A stretch of DNA of 64,000 bases, from positions 1,156,590 to 1,220,589 of the forward strand of contig CM064539.1 of NCBI GenBank assembly GCA_032716605.1. The letters are read 5' to 3'. Below the pieces are notes generated by a model. It was not told the DNA's origin. It saw only the letters and a list, made by a program, of their open reading frames with translations, and searched no databases. This document shows, piece by piece, positions 40,668 to 52,539 of this stretch. The position numbers and the translations under genes were made by a program. Source of the DNA: Paralithodes platypus. Lineage: Eukaryota > Arthropoda > Malacostraca > Decapoda > Lithodidae. The first letter of the stretch is position 1; every line of letters begins with the position of its first letter.

Positions 40668-41410
40668 CCACAGGAGATTACCTATACTCCGAAAGCTTTA
40701 TATATCCAAGCCGTACAAAATTCCCAACATCAACAACCAAACTCTGGACCTCTTTCAGATCCTTCCTTCTGCCAAAAGGCACTACCCTACAGGGACCTAA
40801 CACCCCTCCTCGCCCCCCGGTGCCCTTGACGCACAAGCCCCCCGACCGCGCTAACCCGATCCTTCAGCTTCTGTCTTTCTGCAGGGCGCCACACAACTCT
40901 AGGCCACGCCCCCCTCGACACGCAGCACAATCAGCTTCGACCCCCACCTACTGACCACCATCCCGCATCCAGTGCGTATGCGTGGAAGCGGTTAAACCCC
41001 TTTCTTCTCTCTCTAGTTTAACGCTTCCACCAATAAGACAGGACTTTTGCCCCCTGTTTTCCGTCCGCCTCCTCTGATCCTCCACCCTCTATAGTATACC
41101 CTTCCTGTTTACGCTTTTATATCATTCCTTCCTTACTTGATAATGCTGGTTGTCCAGTGAAAACGCGTCGTATATCCCTTGTAAATTCATCATGTTACAT
41201 TTATGTAACCCTCGTACCACCATGCATGAATTTTGCTACATCTCCACTTCATCTATCTTTCCTGCCACCCAGCGACAACTCATCAGAGACCTGGAAACTT
41301 TGAATAATAAAAATTTCCAACGCAGAAATTGCCATTTCTTTCAACCGCGTTATGTATTAAAGAAAATTTATTACCTGGCTTTAACTAAACTATTATATAA
41401 TCTATATAGA
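39840..41410. other. Unassigned block, possibly retroelement-derived
   Basis: The most unique-looking stretch beyond the gap. Short ORFs (for example 40155-40388, 40469-40954 and 41150-41413, plus strand) have no domain I recognise. A poly-G run of about 33 lies at 40633-40665. The reading around 41140-41400 (DNAGCPVKTRRISL, then RQLIRDLETLNNKNFQRR) faintly resembles Penelope-like N-terminal sequence. This is a weak suggestion only. Confidence 0.35.
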
Positions 41411-41536
41411 TGATTATCTATATATATATATATATATTATAATATATATATATATATATATATAACTATATATATATAACCGGTATACGTATATAGTCTA
41501 TATTAAATATATATATATATATATATATAATATATA

Positions 41537-41574
<38 letters not shown>

Positions 41575-41686
41575 AATATATATAGGTATATATTTAACTC
41601 CCGCCGGTCTATGGTATAGCTATATATATAATATATATCCATATAATAGTGTATATTATTATAATATAATATATATATATTATATC

Positions 41687-41763
<77 letters not shown>

Positions 41764-41800
41764 TGTATATATACAGTATATATAGGCCTATACTGTATTG
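41411..41800. repeat. (TA)n microsatellite
   Basis: Long TATATA runs interrupted by short words such as ACCGGTATACG. Confidence 0.95.
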
Positions 41801-42240
41801 AGAAGGAGCCTAATTAGCCTATGTAACTAGTGCTCTCCCTATGTATAACTGATAATAAGCCTACGGTATCTAAAATGTATAATATATAAGTTTGAGATAG
41901 TTGGGTGCTGACTAGCGTAGACTATTAAGGTGATTAGCCTAGCCTATATATGAATCCCACACTAAACCATGGTTAGAACATCCCAGGTTCAAATTGCATT
42001 ACTGGTAGGCTACAGTGCAGTACGGTACTAGTTCCGTTTTCTAAATCTGCAATAGTTAATATTCCCACAGATTAAAACAAAATAGAAAATTACTTCAGTC
42101 AACATTATGCGAAAATCCTGTTCTATTTTAATATGGATTATTTAATATAAATTAGTCCCTCTATAGAGGTTAAGATGAAAGTAAAGAGAAGTTTGCTAAG
42201 TAGTGAGTGTACCGAAATGTATATATTCAGCTAAAGGGCC
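41801..42240. other. Unassigned sequence
   Basis: No gene or repeat family recognised. Confidence 0.5.
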
Positions 42241-42522
42241 CTTCACACAGTCAGGAGTGCGAGCTAGTGGGAGTCTAACAGGAGTCACTAAGAGTCACTA
42301 GGAGTCACCGATTTTCACCGCGAGCTAGTGGGAGTCTAACAGGAGTCACTAAGAGTCACTAGGAGTCACCGATTTTCACCGCGAGCGAGTAAGAGTCTAA
42401 CAGTACTCGCTAAGAGTCGCTAGAGTCACTAGGAGTCATCGATCTTCACCGCGAATAGGCCCGCGAGTCCGAATTGTCCCCTACTCCTAGTGACTCTAGC
42501 TAGCACTCCCGACTGTGTGATG
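42241..42522 (+). mobile_element. MITE-like element L with internal duplication
   Basis: Left CTTCACACAGTCAGGAGTGC and right inverse GCACTCCCGACTGTGTGATG, with CTAGC continuing the arms. Internally a 67-bp block (GCGAGCTAGTGGGAGTCTAA...CACCGATTTTCACC) occurs twice, then once more diverged, and GAGTCACTA is a sub-repeat. Confidence 0.78.
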
Positions 42523-42565
42523 TACACAAACATATTCCTAAGAATATTAATGACAGGTAAACTCC

Positions 42566-42902
42566 TTAAGGGGAGATTTCCACTTGAGGGATTTTTTTCT
42601 GGACCCCTTTCTCCCTCATGTTTAGCCCTATTGCTTTTGAAATTTTAAGACCTTCGCCCTAGTAGTTTGGATATTTTAAGACATTTTGCCCCATTTCTGT
42701 CAATTTTAAGACCTTTCGTGCCGTTAAGGTGTCGATTTTTTCCTGGCGAGCGATAGCGAGCCTGTAATTTAAGAGCAACCGGCCTTCGGCCCGGACATTT
42801 TTCTACCGAAAAATGTACAAATGTATCTTGAAAGGGGGTCTAGGGGGTGTAATTTAAAGCTTGATGAAAAAGTAGGGAACAAACTAAATACCTCCCCCTA
42901 AT
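42566..42902 (+). mobile_element. TTAA class 1 MITE
   Basis: TTAAGGGGAGATTTCCACTT to CCTCCCCCTAA; the right TTAA is mutated to CTAA. The core hairpins are present. Confidence 0.88.
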
Positions 42903-43520
42903 GTAATATTACTGTCCATTAGCCTAGCTGGCTATGTAAACCTCCTAAGGCACTCTATCCACACCACTTCCCTCGCCTCTACCACCTCCATCCCTCTCTC
43001 TCTCTCTCTCTCTCTCTAACCCCCTCCCTACCCTCTCTCCTAACCCCCCCCCCCCCCCCCCACCCTCAACCAAGCCTCTCCATTGCACCTGCCACCTGGA
43101 CTTCAAGGTCCCTTACCAACACTGATTACTCATCTTCCCTCCAGCCATGCACAAACAAAACCAACACACACACACACACACACACAAAAACATACACACA
43201 CACACACGGGCTTTCACTAGACATACATGCACATACATACATACATACACATAAACAAAAACAACATACTCACACACGGACTTTCACTAGACATACACAT
43301 ACAAACATACACACACACACATACAAACTCACATACATACACACACACACAAACAAATACAACACACACACACACACACACACACACAACATACACTCAC
43401 ACACGGGCTTTCATTCGCTATCATGCAACAACGATTTTACACACACACACACTCACTACATTTCACTTACTTTCATGCAACAACGATTCTATACATACAC
43501 ACACACACACACATACATAC
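42903..43520 (+). repeat. CT-, C- and CA-rich low-complexity region
   Basis: (TC)n at 42990-43018, a C run at 43048-43062, then long (CA)n interspersed with ACATACATAC and CGGGCTTTCACTAGACATAC. Confidence 0.9.
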
Positions 43521-43570
43521 ACTCACACTATATTCCACTCACTCATGCAACTAAGACTCTATATACACAC

Positions 43571-43606
<36 letters not shown>

Positions 43607-43666
43607 ACATACACTCACACTATATTCCACTCACTCATGCAACTAAGACTCTATATACACACACAT

Positions 43667-43715
<49 letters not shown>

Positions 43716-43858
43716 TACACTCACACTATATTCCACTCACTCATGCAACTAAGACTCTATATACACACACACATACATACATACATACACACACATACAC
43801 ACATACATACACTCACACTATATTCCACTCACTCATGCAACTAAGACTCTATATACAC

Positions 43859-43889
<31 letters not shown>

Positions 43890-43944
43890 TACATACACTC
43901 ACACTATATTCCACTCACTCATGCAACTAAGACTCTATATACAC

Positions 43945-43981
<37 letters not shown>

Positions 43982-44075
43982 TACATACACTCACACTATA
44001 TTCCACTCACTCATGCAACTAAGACTCTATATACACACACATACACACACACACACACACACATACGCTCACACT
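43521..44075 (+). repeat. Minisatellite, roughly 85-110 bp unit with (CA)n
   Basis: Six units of CTCACACTATATTCCACTCA, CTCATGCAACTAAGACTCTA, TATACACACACATACATAC plus variable (AC)n. Long open frames rich in Thr/His are artefacts. Confidence 0.92.
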
Positions 44076-44484
44076 ATATGTCACTCACTTTCATACAACG
44101 AATCTATACATACACACAGACACACATACACTCACAAACCAGATTTCACTCACTCTCTCATGCAACTAAGACACTACAGTACATAGGCAATGACATACAC
44201 ACATAACAAAGCATATAGGCCTACTAACATGTACCAGCTTTCACTTACTCCCTTGTAGCTACCCATCTACACATAAATAGGCCTACACACACACACACAC
44301 ACACAAATACACTCACACTACATTCCACTCACTCTCATGCAACTACGATTACATACACACACATATACACACATACACACAAAAACACACACCATTCTTC
44401 TCAGCGATCCATAAGGCAGAAATAATCGTGTAGAAACAAACGTAGTTGTATCACTATCCCCCACACCCACACTTTACTATCTTC

Positions 44485-44520
<36 letters not shown>

Positions 44521-44606
44521 TCTTCTCAGCGATCCATAAGGCAGAAATAATCGTGTATAAACAAACGTAGTTGTATCCCCACACACACACACACACTGTA
44601 TCACCT

Positions 44607-44652
<46 letters not shown>

Positions 44653-44960
44653 GATGTATTACGTGCTACGTCATTTGTTTAAAATAATTGTATTGTAAGA
44701 ACAGCCATTGTATATTTAATGGATATAAAATAATCTGAATCTAAATCACCACTCTCTCCCTCTCTCTCACACACACACACTCACACTTCAGAGGACCATA
44801 CAGTTCTCCCACAAGACCACGCTGAGATACCGGTACACTGGGACGAGTTGGCAATGGGGGAACAAGGAAGTGTGTAGTGGTAGTACAGTAGTATTTAATA
44901 ATGGTACAAGAGTAGGAATAGAGTAATATTTGATGTTTGTAAAATATAATGTATGTACAA
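44076..44960 (+). repeat. CA/TC simple repeats with a duplicated 60-bp word
   Basis: CCATTCTTCTCAGCGATCCA...AAACGTAGTTGTATC occurs at 44392-44452 and 44517-44577, each beside a (TC)n. The remainder is unassigned. Confidence 0.8.
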
Positions 44961-46392
44961 TATTATAAAAAATAGTAATGGTGGTAGTGGTGGTAGTAGT
45001 AGGCTATTTAGTAATGGTGGTGGTAGTGGTATTTAGTAATGGTGGTGGTAGTGGTTATATTTAGTAATGGTGGTAGTGGTGGTAGTAAGGGTAGTAGTGG
45101 TAGTGGTTGTATTTAGTAATGGTGGTAGTGGTAGTAGTAGTAGGCTATTTAGTAATGGTGGTGGTAGTGGTATTTAGTAATGGTGGTGGTAGTGGTTATA
45201 TTTAGTAATGGTGGTAGTGGTGGTAGTAAGGGTAGTAGTGGTAGTGGTTGTATTTAGTAATGGTGGTAGTGGTGGTAGTAGTAGGCTATTTAGTAATGGT
45301 GGTGGTAGTGGTATTTAGTAATGGTGGTGGTAGTGGTTGTATTTAGTATGGTGGTAGTGGTGGTCGTAAAGGGTGTAGTGGTAGTGGTTGTATTAGTGGT
45401 GTAGTGGTGGTAGTAGTATTAGTAGGTGGGTAGTGGTATTTAGTAATGGTGTGAGTGGTTATATTTCGTATGGTGGTAGTGGTGGTGGTGAGGGTAGTAG
45501 TGGTGGTGGTTTATTTAGTACTGGTGGGTAGTGGTGGTAGTAGGCGACTTAGTAATGGTGGTGGTATGGTATTTAGTAATGGTGGTGTAGTGGTTATATT
45601 TAGTAGTAGTGGTGGTAGTAAGGTAGTAGTGGTAGTGGTTGTATTTAGTATGGTGGTAGTGGTAGTAGGTAGGTTATTTATATGGTGTGTAGTGGTTATA
45701 TTTAGTAATGTGGTAGTGGTGTAGTAATGTAGAGTTGTATTTAGTAATGGTGGTTAGTGGTGGTAGTATAGGCTATTTAGTATGGTGGTGGTGATGGTAT
45801 TTAGTAATGGTGTGGTAGTGGTTATTTATAATGGTGGTATGGTGGTTAGTAAGGGTAAGTATGGTTTGGTTGTATTTAGTAATGGTGTTAGTAGGGTAGG
45901 CTATTTAGTACTGTGGTTGTGGTATTTAGTATGGTGGTGGTAGTGGTTTTATTAGGAATGTGGTAGTGGTGGTAGTAAGGGTAGTAGTGGTAGTGGTTGT
46001 ATTTAGTAATGGTGGTAGTGGTGGTAGTAGTAGGCTACTTAGTAATGGTGGTGGTAGTGGTATTTAGTAATGGTGGTGGTAGTGGAGTAAGGGTAGTAGT
46101 GGTGTGGTGTATTTAGTAATGGTGGTAGTGGTGGTAGTAGTAGGCTACTTAGTAATGGTGGTGGTAGTGGTATTTAGTAATGGTGGTGGTAGTGGTTATA
46201 TTTAGTAATGGTGGTAGTGGTGGTAGTAAGGGTAGTAGTGGTAGTGGTTGTATTTAGTAATGGTGGTAGTGGTAGTAGTAGTAGGTTATTTAGTAATGGT
46301 GGTGGTAGTGGTATTTAGTAGAAGTAAGGGTGGTAGTAAGGGTGGTAGTAGTATTTAGTAATGGTAGTGGTGGTAGTAGTAATAGTAGTAGT
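44961..46392 (+). repeat. GGT/TAGT-rich minisatellite with ~100-bp higher-order unit
   Basis: Blocks such as TTTAGTAATGGTGGTGGTAG and GTGGTAGTAAGGGTAGTAGT recur, with TAGGCTATTTAG roughly every 100-130 bp. Single-base deletions are frequent at 45340-46110, compared with clean units on both sides, suggesting assembly or read error. Confidence 0.92.
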
Positions 46393-46716
46393 CAGTCAAT
46401 CAATCAATCAATCAACTTTATTTCGTAGCCTATACAGTAAATACAAATATATACGGTATTACATATTGCAATATTTGTAATGATATATAAAAAGATATTC
46501 GGGATCGTTAAGTATGCAGAATGCACACAGAAATCTATACATACATCTTGCTATATTTAGACGATTTCGAGCAGTTTGAGAAGCTGTGGTAGTAAAAAGG
46601 GTTAAAGGAGATAGTACGAAGCCTGTTTACTGCTGAAGGCAATTTTTAAGCTGAATAAAATCGTATAACAAGTACCTAGAATCAAGTTAAAAGACGTTGC
46701 CGATAAGGAAAGGGTT
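46393..46716. mobile_element. (CAAT)n tract then decayed MITE B
   Basis: (AATC)n at 46395-46418 leads into CTTTATTTCGTAGCC, typical of a retroelement 3' junction. 46555-46716 has TTAGACGATTTCGAGCAGTT and GTTGCCGATAAGGAAAGGGTTAA, a MITE B right part. Confidence 0.6.
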
Positions 46717-46940
46717 AAAATGAATCAGTTGTTGGAAAATAAATCAACCAAATTAATTGTGAGAAAAGGGAGAAAAGGGACCAGAAAAACGACCCATCTC
46801 CCCTACAGAGTAAATTGTTAATAGCTAGGGTTTTTTTTGGGGGGGAGAAACAATGGCTCAGACAACCCTTGGAGGGTATATATACTGTAGATATGAGAGG
46901 ACAAACGCTGGGGTAAAACGGAGACATATATATAGACACA
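46717..46940 (-). mobile_element. Class 1 end fragment and duplicated segment
   Basis: 46733-46805 is the inverse of a class 1 left end (GAGAAAAGGGACCAGAAAAA, CCCATCTCCCC). 46806-46925 (AGAGTAAATTGTTAATAGC, AACAATGGCTCAGACAACC, CGCTGGGGTAAAACGGA) is repeated at 48490-48590. Confidence 0.7.
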
Positions 46941-47570
46941 CATGCTTATGGTAGTCCATCGTAGTCCGATGATGACATTCCCTTCCTGCAAAGCAGGAAG
47001 AAAACCTGCGCATAGAAGAGTTTAGAGTGCCAAGGGAGGTGCGCAGTTCCAACTTCACTATCTTGGTACTGAACAGGGGTTGCTGATGGCAAGGGGGTGA
47101 CCCAAGACGACCAGCTCCTGCTCAATACTGCATGGGACTGCCGGGATTCCAGTTTGTCGGAAACCGCCAGGACGTAACCCAAACGTCTGCTTTTCTCTCA
47201 GGGTGTGCTCCCCTAGCCTTTGTCTTACTAGACTAAACCACAAGGCAGTGGGTGTGTGCGGTTGTTGGTAGATGACAAGGATGCACATCATACCTCTAGG
47301 GGCCATCGCATGCCCCGAGATCCCGTATTGATTTAACCTGGGGTCGCAAGACACCCAGTTACCGTGTGTGGCCCCGGGGAGGCACAATAGGAGTCTTGGT
47401 GATGGAGAGGCTATGCACTGGCAGAGGGAGACTTACGCACTCGGCTCCCTTTTTCACCACAAGGGTTAGCCAGCGGCAGCAGCTGAAAGCGAGAATTGCA
47501 TGCAAGCAAGCAGCACTACACCAACATGCTACTTTTTTTGTTTTGCGCTAGTAGCATCACATCACCCTGA
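46941..47570. other. Unassigned unique block
   Basis: GC-moderate, low in simple repeats, with no long ORF on either strand carrying a recognisable domain. It could be an unrecognised SINE or LINE end, or a non-coding conserved segment. Confidence 0.4.
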
Positions 47571-47985
47571 GTGATAACATCTTTCCTACCTCCCCGTCCT
47601 CATTCAGACTCCCCTCCTGCCCTCGCCACTGCCCGCTAACCTTTCCTACCTCCCCATCCTCATTCAGACTCCCCTCCCGCCCTCGCCACTGCCCGCTAAC
47701 CTTTCCTACCTCCCCATCCTCATTCAGACTCCCCTCCCGCCCTCGCCACTGCCCGCTAACCTTTCCTACCTCCCCGTCCTCATTCAGACTCCCCTCCCGC
47801 CCTCGCCACTGCCCGCTAACCTTTCCTACCTCCCCGTCCTCATTCAGACTCCCCTCCCGCCCTCGCCACTGCCCGCTAACCTTTCCTACCTCCCCGTCCT
47901 CATTCAGACTCCCGCCCTCGCCACTGCCCGCTAACCTTTCCTACCTCCCCGTCCTCATTCAGACTCCCCTCCCGCCCTCGCCTGT
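47571..47985 (+). repeat. 60-bp minisatellite, about 7 units
   Basis: Unit CTTTCCTACCTCCCCGTCCT, CATTCAGACTCCCCTCCCGC, CCTCGCCACTGCCCGCTAAC, nearly identical. One unit is shortened near 47905. Confidence 0.96.
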
Positions 47986-48139
47986 GTACACACCAGATGA
48001 GCAGCATAGGGGTGCAGATACATTTTTGACCGAGTGGACTTTAGAGTAAAAATTAAGAATAGACACACATACCGGTACACATACATACACACACACTCTA
48101 CCCTACAAGGCCTGTAGCAAATATTCAAACCTTTAAGGG

Positions 48140-48490
48140 AGCTCAGACGGTATTGTGCAGAATAATTTACTGGTTCGGCTCAATGGTTTAAGGAAGGGGT
48201 TTAGTTTGCTCTCTAAACCTCTATCAAACTTTAAAAAAAACACCCCCAATAACCCCCCCCCCCCCTTCGATATAAATGTGTACATTTTTCGGTAGACAAA
48301 TGTCCCGGCCGAAGGCCGAATCCTCTTCAAATATAGGCTCGCTATCGCTCGCCAGGAAAAAATCGACACCTAAATGGCACGAAAGGTCTTAATATTGGCA
48401 AAGAAATGGGGCAAACATCTTAACATCCGAAAACTAATGGGGCTAAACATGAGGGAGAAAGTGGTCCAGAACAGCGGCCCATGCCCTCTA
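48140..48490 (-). mobile_element. TTAA class 1 MITE, minus orientation
   Basis: Contains the inverse core (TTTTTCGGTAGAC, GTCCCGGCCGAAGGCCG, GGCTCGCTATCGCTCGCCAG, AAATCGACACC) and ends GGTCCAGAACAGCGGCCCAT. The left end is eroded into a poly-C run. Confidence 0.82.
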
Positions 48491-48589
48491 CAGAGTAAAT
48501 TGTTAATAGCGAGGGGGTTTCTGAAACAATGGCTCAGACAACCTTGGAGGGTCTAGATATGGGAGGACTAACGCTGGGGTAAAACGGAT

Positions 48590-48656
48590 ACCGGTACATA
48601 GACACACATAGCGGTACATATATACACACACACACACACCTACCCACCCACACACA

Positions 48657-48693
<37 letters not shown>

Positions 48694-49440
48694 ACCCACC
48701 CACGCACACTCTCTCTCTCTCTCACACACACACCTACCCACCCACCCACACACACACACTCACTCTCTCTCACACACACCCACCCTCCCACCCACACACA
48801 CACTCTCTCTCTCTCACACACACACACCTACCCACCCACCCACACACACACACACCTACCCACCCACCCACACACACACACACACAGGTTGGGTTAGCAC
48901 CGCCCCGTATATTGTCCAAGAGACCGAGGAGTGATAAAGAGGTGTTAATTAAATAAGCTGCCGTGCTGTGATTTATTATCAATGGAAGTGGCTCAATGGC
49001 TTCAATATAGTCACTAAGGTCTGGATCATAATTTATACACACACACACTCACTCACTCACTCACTCTCTCACACACACACCTACCCCCACACACACACCT
49101 ACCCACCCACCCACACACACACACAGGTTGGGTTAGCACCGCCCCGTATATTGTCCAAGAGACCGAGGAGTGATAAAGAGGTGTTAATTAAATAAGCTGC
49201 CGTGCTGTGATTTATTATCAATGGAAGTGGCTCAATGGCTTCAATATAGTCACTAAGGTCTGGATCATAATTTATACATACACACACACTCACTCTCTCT
49301 CTCTTTCGTAAACCATCAACAAACTCGTTTATACACTCTGGACACACACTCTCTCTCTCGTAAACCATCAACAAACTCTCTTAAACACTGGACTCTCACT
49401 CTCTCTCTCACTGGTCCTTGAGAGAAACTATCACTACTCC
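48590..49440 (+). repeat. CA/CCCACC minisatellite with an exact ~155-bp duplication
   Basis: CACACACCTACCCACCCACC units with (TC)n. The block AGGTTGGGTTAGCACCGCCC...GGATCATAATTTATACA occurs at about 48886-49040 and 49124-49279, essentially identical, and AACCATCAACAAACTC occurs twice at 49311-49377. Confidence 0.92.
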
Positions 49441-50200
49441 CAAGTTTACAAGCGAAAGGGAGAGGGGGTTGGAGGAAGGAGGAGGAGGAGGAGGGGGAAG
49501 AAGAGGAGGTAAAGAGTTTGGCAAATAAGTAGTGGTAGTGGAGAGAAAGAGAGAATGTAGTGCTGCAGTGCGTGTGTGTGTGTCACGTGACTGTATGGCA
49601 TTGTTGGCACTAAGGTTGGCACGGGCAAGGTATCACTGGAGGGGGAGAGGAGGGGAGGTTGGAGAAGGAAGAAAAGGAGGAAGTGAACAAGCAAATAAAC
49701 AACGGTAGAAGGAGCATGATGAGAAGTAAACAATGGAAGAAAAACAACTGGAGAAAATATACTGTAAACGCGTGGATGGCCAAACGGAAGTAAGAAGAAG
49801 ACGAAGACGAAGACGAAGAAGAGGAGGAAGAAGAAGAAGCAGATGACGAAGAAGAGGAGGAAGAAGAAGACGAAGAAGAAGACGAAGATGAGGAGGAGGA
49901 GGAAGAAGAAGAAGAGGAAACAGGAAGGACAGAGAACGCATATAGCCTAAACGAAAACAGGAATGAAGGGAAAACAGATAAACAAAACAAAAATAAGAAA
50001 GCAAAACAGGCAAATAGGAAAAAACCAAGAGGGGAAAAAACAGAAAAAAAAATAAAAAAAAAAATAAAGAAAACGAAAACAAAAATGAAAGAAAAATGAA
50101 AGAAAATAAAAGTACCACAGGAAAGCATGAATGACAGAAAGAAAAACGAAAACAAAAATACACTAATGCCAAAAAAACATTCTAGTAGCCTTACCTTAGG
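49441..50200. other. Purine-rich low-complexity sequence
   Basis: GAGG/AAG-rich plus strand (49455-49700, 49790-49925), then A-rich to 50160. Long Ser/Leu/Phe frames on the minus strand reflect composition. No gene supported. Confidence 0.65.
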
Positions 50201-50600
50201 TTACCTTAGGTTGTGTTCGCCACTCTCCTAGCAGCACCGAGGAGCGCGTCGCCCCTCGTTGTGGGTTGAGCCTACGGTACGGTACGGTATATACACCAAA
50301 ATAGCAAATGTTCCTTCACTAACGAACGAATATTGTAGTTACCGGTACCATGCCAGAGAACATGAGAAACCTGATGGACGTGCCAACGGAAGTATTCAAA
50401 AAAGCCTTGGACAACCATCTCAAGTCGGTGCTTGATCAGCCATACTTAACGGGGGGGAGAGCTGTCCCCTCGAATAGCCTGCTGCAGCAAACATACTCGG
50501 GGGGAGCAACTCTCGCCGAGGCCGTAATAATAACCATATCGTATTATAAGACTGTGATGCCCAAACCAATTCAACGATTTTCCCCCACATGAGGGTGTTA
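50201..50600 (+). pseudogene. Retrotransposon C-terminal remnant
   Basis: 50350-50592 reads MRNLMDVPTEVFKKALDNHL, KSVLDQPYLTGG, AVPSNSLLQQ. This resembles the VP-E-FK--LD-(H/Y)L-----P tail of arthropod non-LTR polymerases. Upstream, 50207-50258 matches the 58-bp piece inserted in MITE J at 11471-11528. Confidence 0.5.
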
Positions 50601-50722
50601 GTAGCTCTTTATCAACCAACGCTCACTACCTGATAACCTTATCTACACACACACACACACACACACATAGGCTACACACTGTACCGTACGCTCTGGTTCC
50701 ATACTCTACACCAAGGTCAAAT

Positions 50723-50767
<45 letters not shown>

Positions 50768-50860
50768 CCCAAACCACCAACCCAAAAAAAAAACAAACCA
50801 CACACACACACACATTACACGCTCGAAATATACCGAGTATTATTATTATTATTATTATTA

Positions 50861-50891
<31 letters not shown>

Positions 50892-51180
50892 CACACGGTA
50901 CCCCATCATCCCCATTTTAGCCACAGACAGAAAACACTCACAACATTACATCTATAACCCCCCCCCCCCCCCCCCACCCACACACACGCACACACTGTAG
51001 CCTATACCTTTATCCCCCGCCCCTTCCTAAGCCTAGCAAAACACACACACAATGTACCGCGTATAATCTGGTTCATAACTTAGTGGTAGTGGTAGTGGTA
51101 GGGGTAGTGGTAGGGGTAGGGGTTAGTTGTTGGTCTATTTATATACCGTATTGATTGATTTATCTAGGTTATAGGCCTAT
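50601..51180 (+). repeat. CA, ATT and C-run simple repeats
   Basis: (CA)n at 50645-50668, 50729-50764 and 50800-50814; (ATT)n at 50838-50890; C run at 50960-50976; short GGTAGT repeats at 51082-51122. Confidence 0.92.
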
Positions 51181-51575
51181 TTTGGGTGGATGGGACTCGT
51201 TAGCCTTGGTCGGCAACTCATCTAGGGGAGACAACTTTATACAAATCCGGGTGGATGGGACTCGTCAGCCTTGGTTGGCAACCTGTCTAGGGGAGTAAAT
51301 CTGATACAAATCCGTACTGCTTACCTAAGGGTAAGGCAGGTTAGTGGATGGATTAGCCGAACACCACTGTAGAAAAATAGTGCTAACAAGATACACAGAG
51401 GGTCTCGGAGTCGGACGGATCCAAAATTGAGTGGTCAATCCTGTAAGTCCTTCACTAAACTGGCTCGGGTTGTCCCTCTCACAGGGAATAGGTCCGCTTG
51501 GGGGCATTCTGTGTATGGCCACCCTCGTAAGGGGAGTAAGGCGTCCGGCAATAGATAGATAGATAGATAGGCCTA
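51181..51575 (+). mobile_element. RTE-related 3' segment or SINE with GATA tail
   Basis: A roughly 65-bp unit (GGGTGGATGGGACTCGT(T/C)AGCC...CTAGGGGAG...ATACAAATCCG) occurs twice. The end, GGCCACCCTCGTAAGGGGAG, then GGCGTCCGGCAATAGATAGA, closely parallels the 3' end of the RTE fragment at 2612-2670. Confidence 0.65.
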
Positions 51576-51604
51576 TATTTTCTAGTTTCCTCGCTAGACC
51601 TCAA

Positions 51605-51642
<38 letters not shown>

Positions 51643-51860
51643 GACCCCCCTTTCAAGAAATCGTCAAACTCCTTCTTTCCAATACTGTACCGTACACCAC
51701 AATTTTTGTTTTGGCTCTCTCTCTCTCTCTTACAACTTCGGGGGGACACTTGTTACAAGAAACTTTGCATTTTGTCTCCTTCATACAGAGAGAGGAAAAA
51801 AAAACTATTCACGTGCAGAAATCTACAGACAGACATTCTTTAAATCGTAGACTTCAACTC
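51576..51860. other. Poly-A run and unassigned sequence
   Basis: A31 or so at 51609-51640, then CT-rich and unique stretches. No gene. Confidence 0.6.
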
Positions 51861-52185
51861 TTAAGGGGAGGTATTTAGTGTGTTCCCTAGGCCTCCATCA
51901 AGCTTAAATTACACCCCATTGAGCCCCTTTCAAGATAAATTTGTACATTTTTCGGTAGAAAACTGTCCCGGCCGAAGGTCGGTTCCTCTTAAATTACAGG
52001 CTCGCTATCGCTCGCCAGGATAAAATCGACACCTGAATTGCACGAAAGGTCTTAATATGGGGTGAAAGTTCTTAAAATCGCTAAACTAATGGGGCAAACG
52101 TTTTATAATATCAAAAGCAATGGGGCTTAACATGAGGGAGAAAGGGGTCAAGAAAAAAATCCCTCAAGTGGAGATCTCCCCTTAA
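51861..52185 (-). mobile_element. TTAA class 1 MITE, minus orientation
   Basis: TTAAGGGGAGGTATTTAGTG at the left, AGTGGAGATCTCCCCTTAA at the right. Core hairpins present with one mismatch in the GGCC stem. Confidence 0.92.
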
Positions 52186-52230
52186 TACTATGACCACCAC
52201 CACCACCATCACCACCATCAACACTACCAC

Positions 52231-52435
52231 TATAGGCAGCGCCAACCAACTTGCCAATGATCTTGATCCCTTACCTCTCTGTAACTCAAAAGGGCCTAGA
52301 GCAAACTGGCTGTAAATATCCACACCTATTTCCTGGTGAACTCTTCCCAAATGATAGAAACGTCAGCCCGATTGTTTTCATTAATTTCGAGTTAAGGGGT
52401 CAAGAATATTGTCAAGTTCGCTGGCGCTACCTATA
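52231..52435 (+). mobile_element. Fold-back MITE family G
   Basis: TATAGGCAGCGCCAACCAAC to TTCGCTGGCGCTACCTATA, with an empty GAGTTAAGGGGTCAAG site. Confidence 0.9.
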
Positions 52436-52539
52436 CCACCAAGTGCACACCCTCATCATCACAGCTGCCTTCCTTCATCACACCAACGACTTCTTCCTGT
52501 GTTGTAGAACCGACACTATTATTACAGTATCACTACTAT

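Noticed and set aside
40155..40954. Host gene in the block after the gap
   Set aside because: Short ORFs without recognisable domains, crossing a poly-G run. No splice pattern could be assembled.
43227..43930. Thr/His-rich ORFs
   Set aside because: Translated CA/CATA microsatellite.
49610..50172. Two overlapping ~180-codon minus ORFs rich in Phe/Leu/Ser
   Set aside because: Composition effect of purine-rich DNA. No signal peptide plus membrane pattern beyond random hydrophobicity, and no splice or promoter context.
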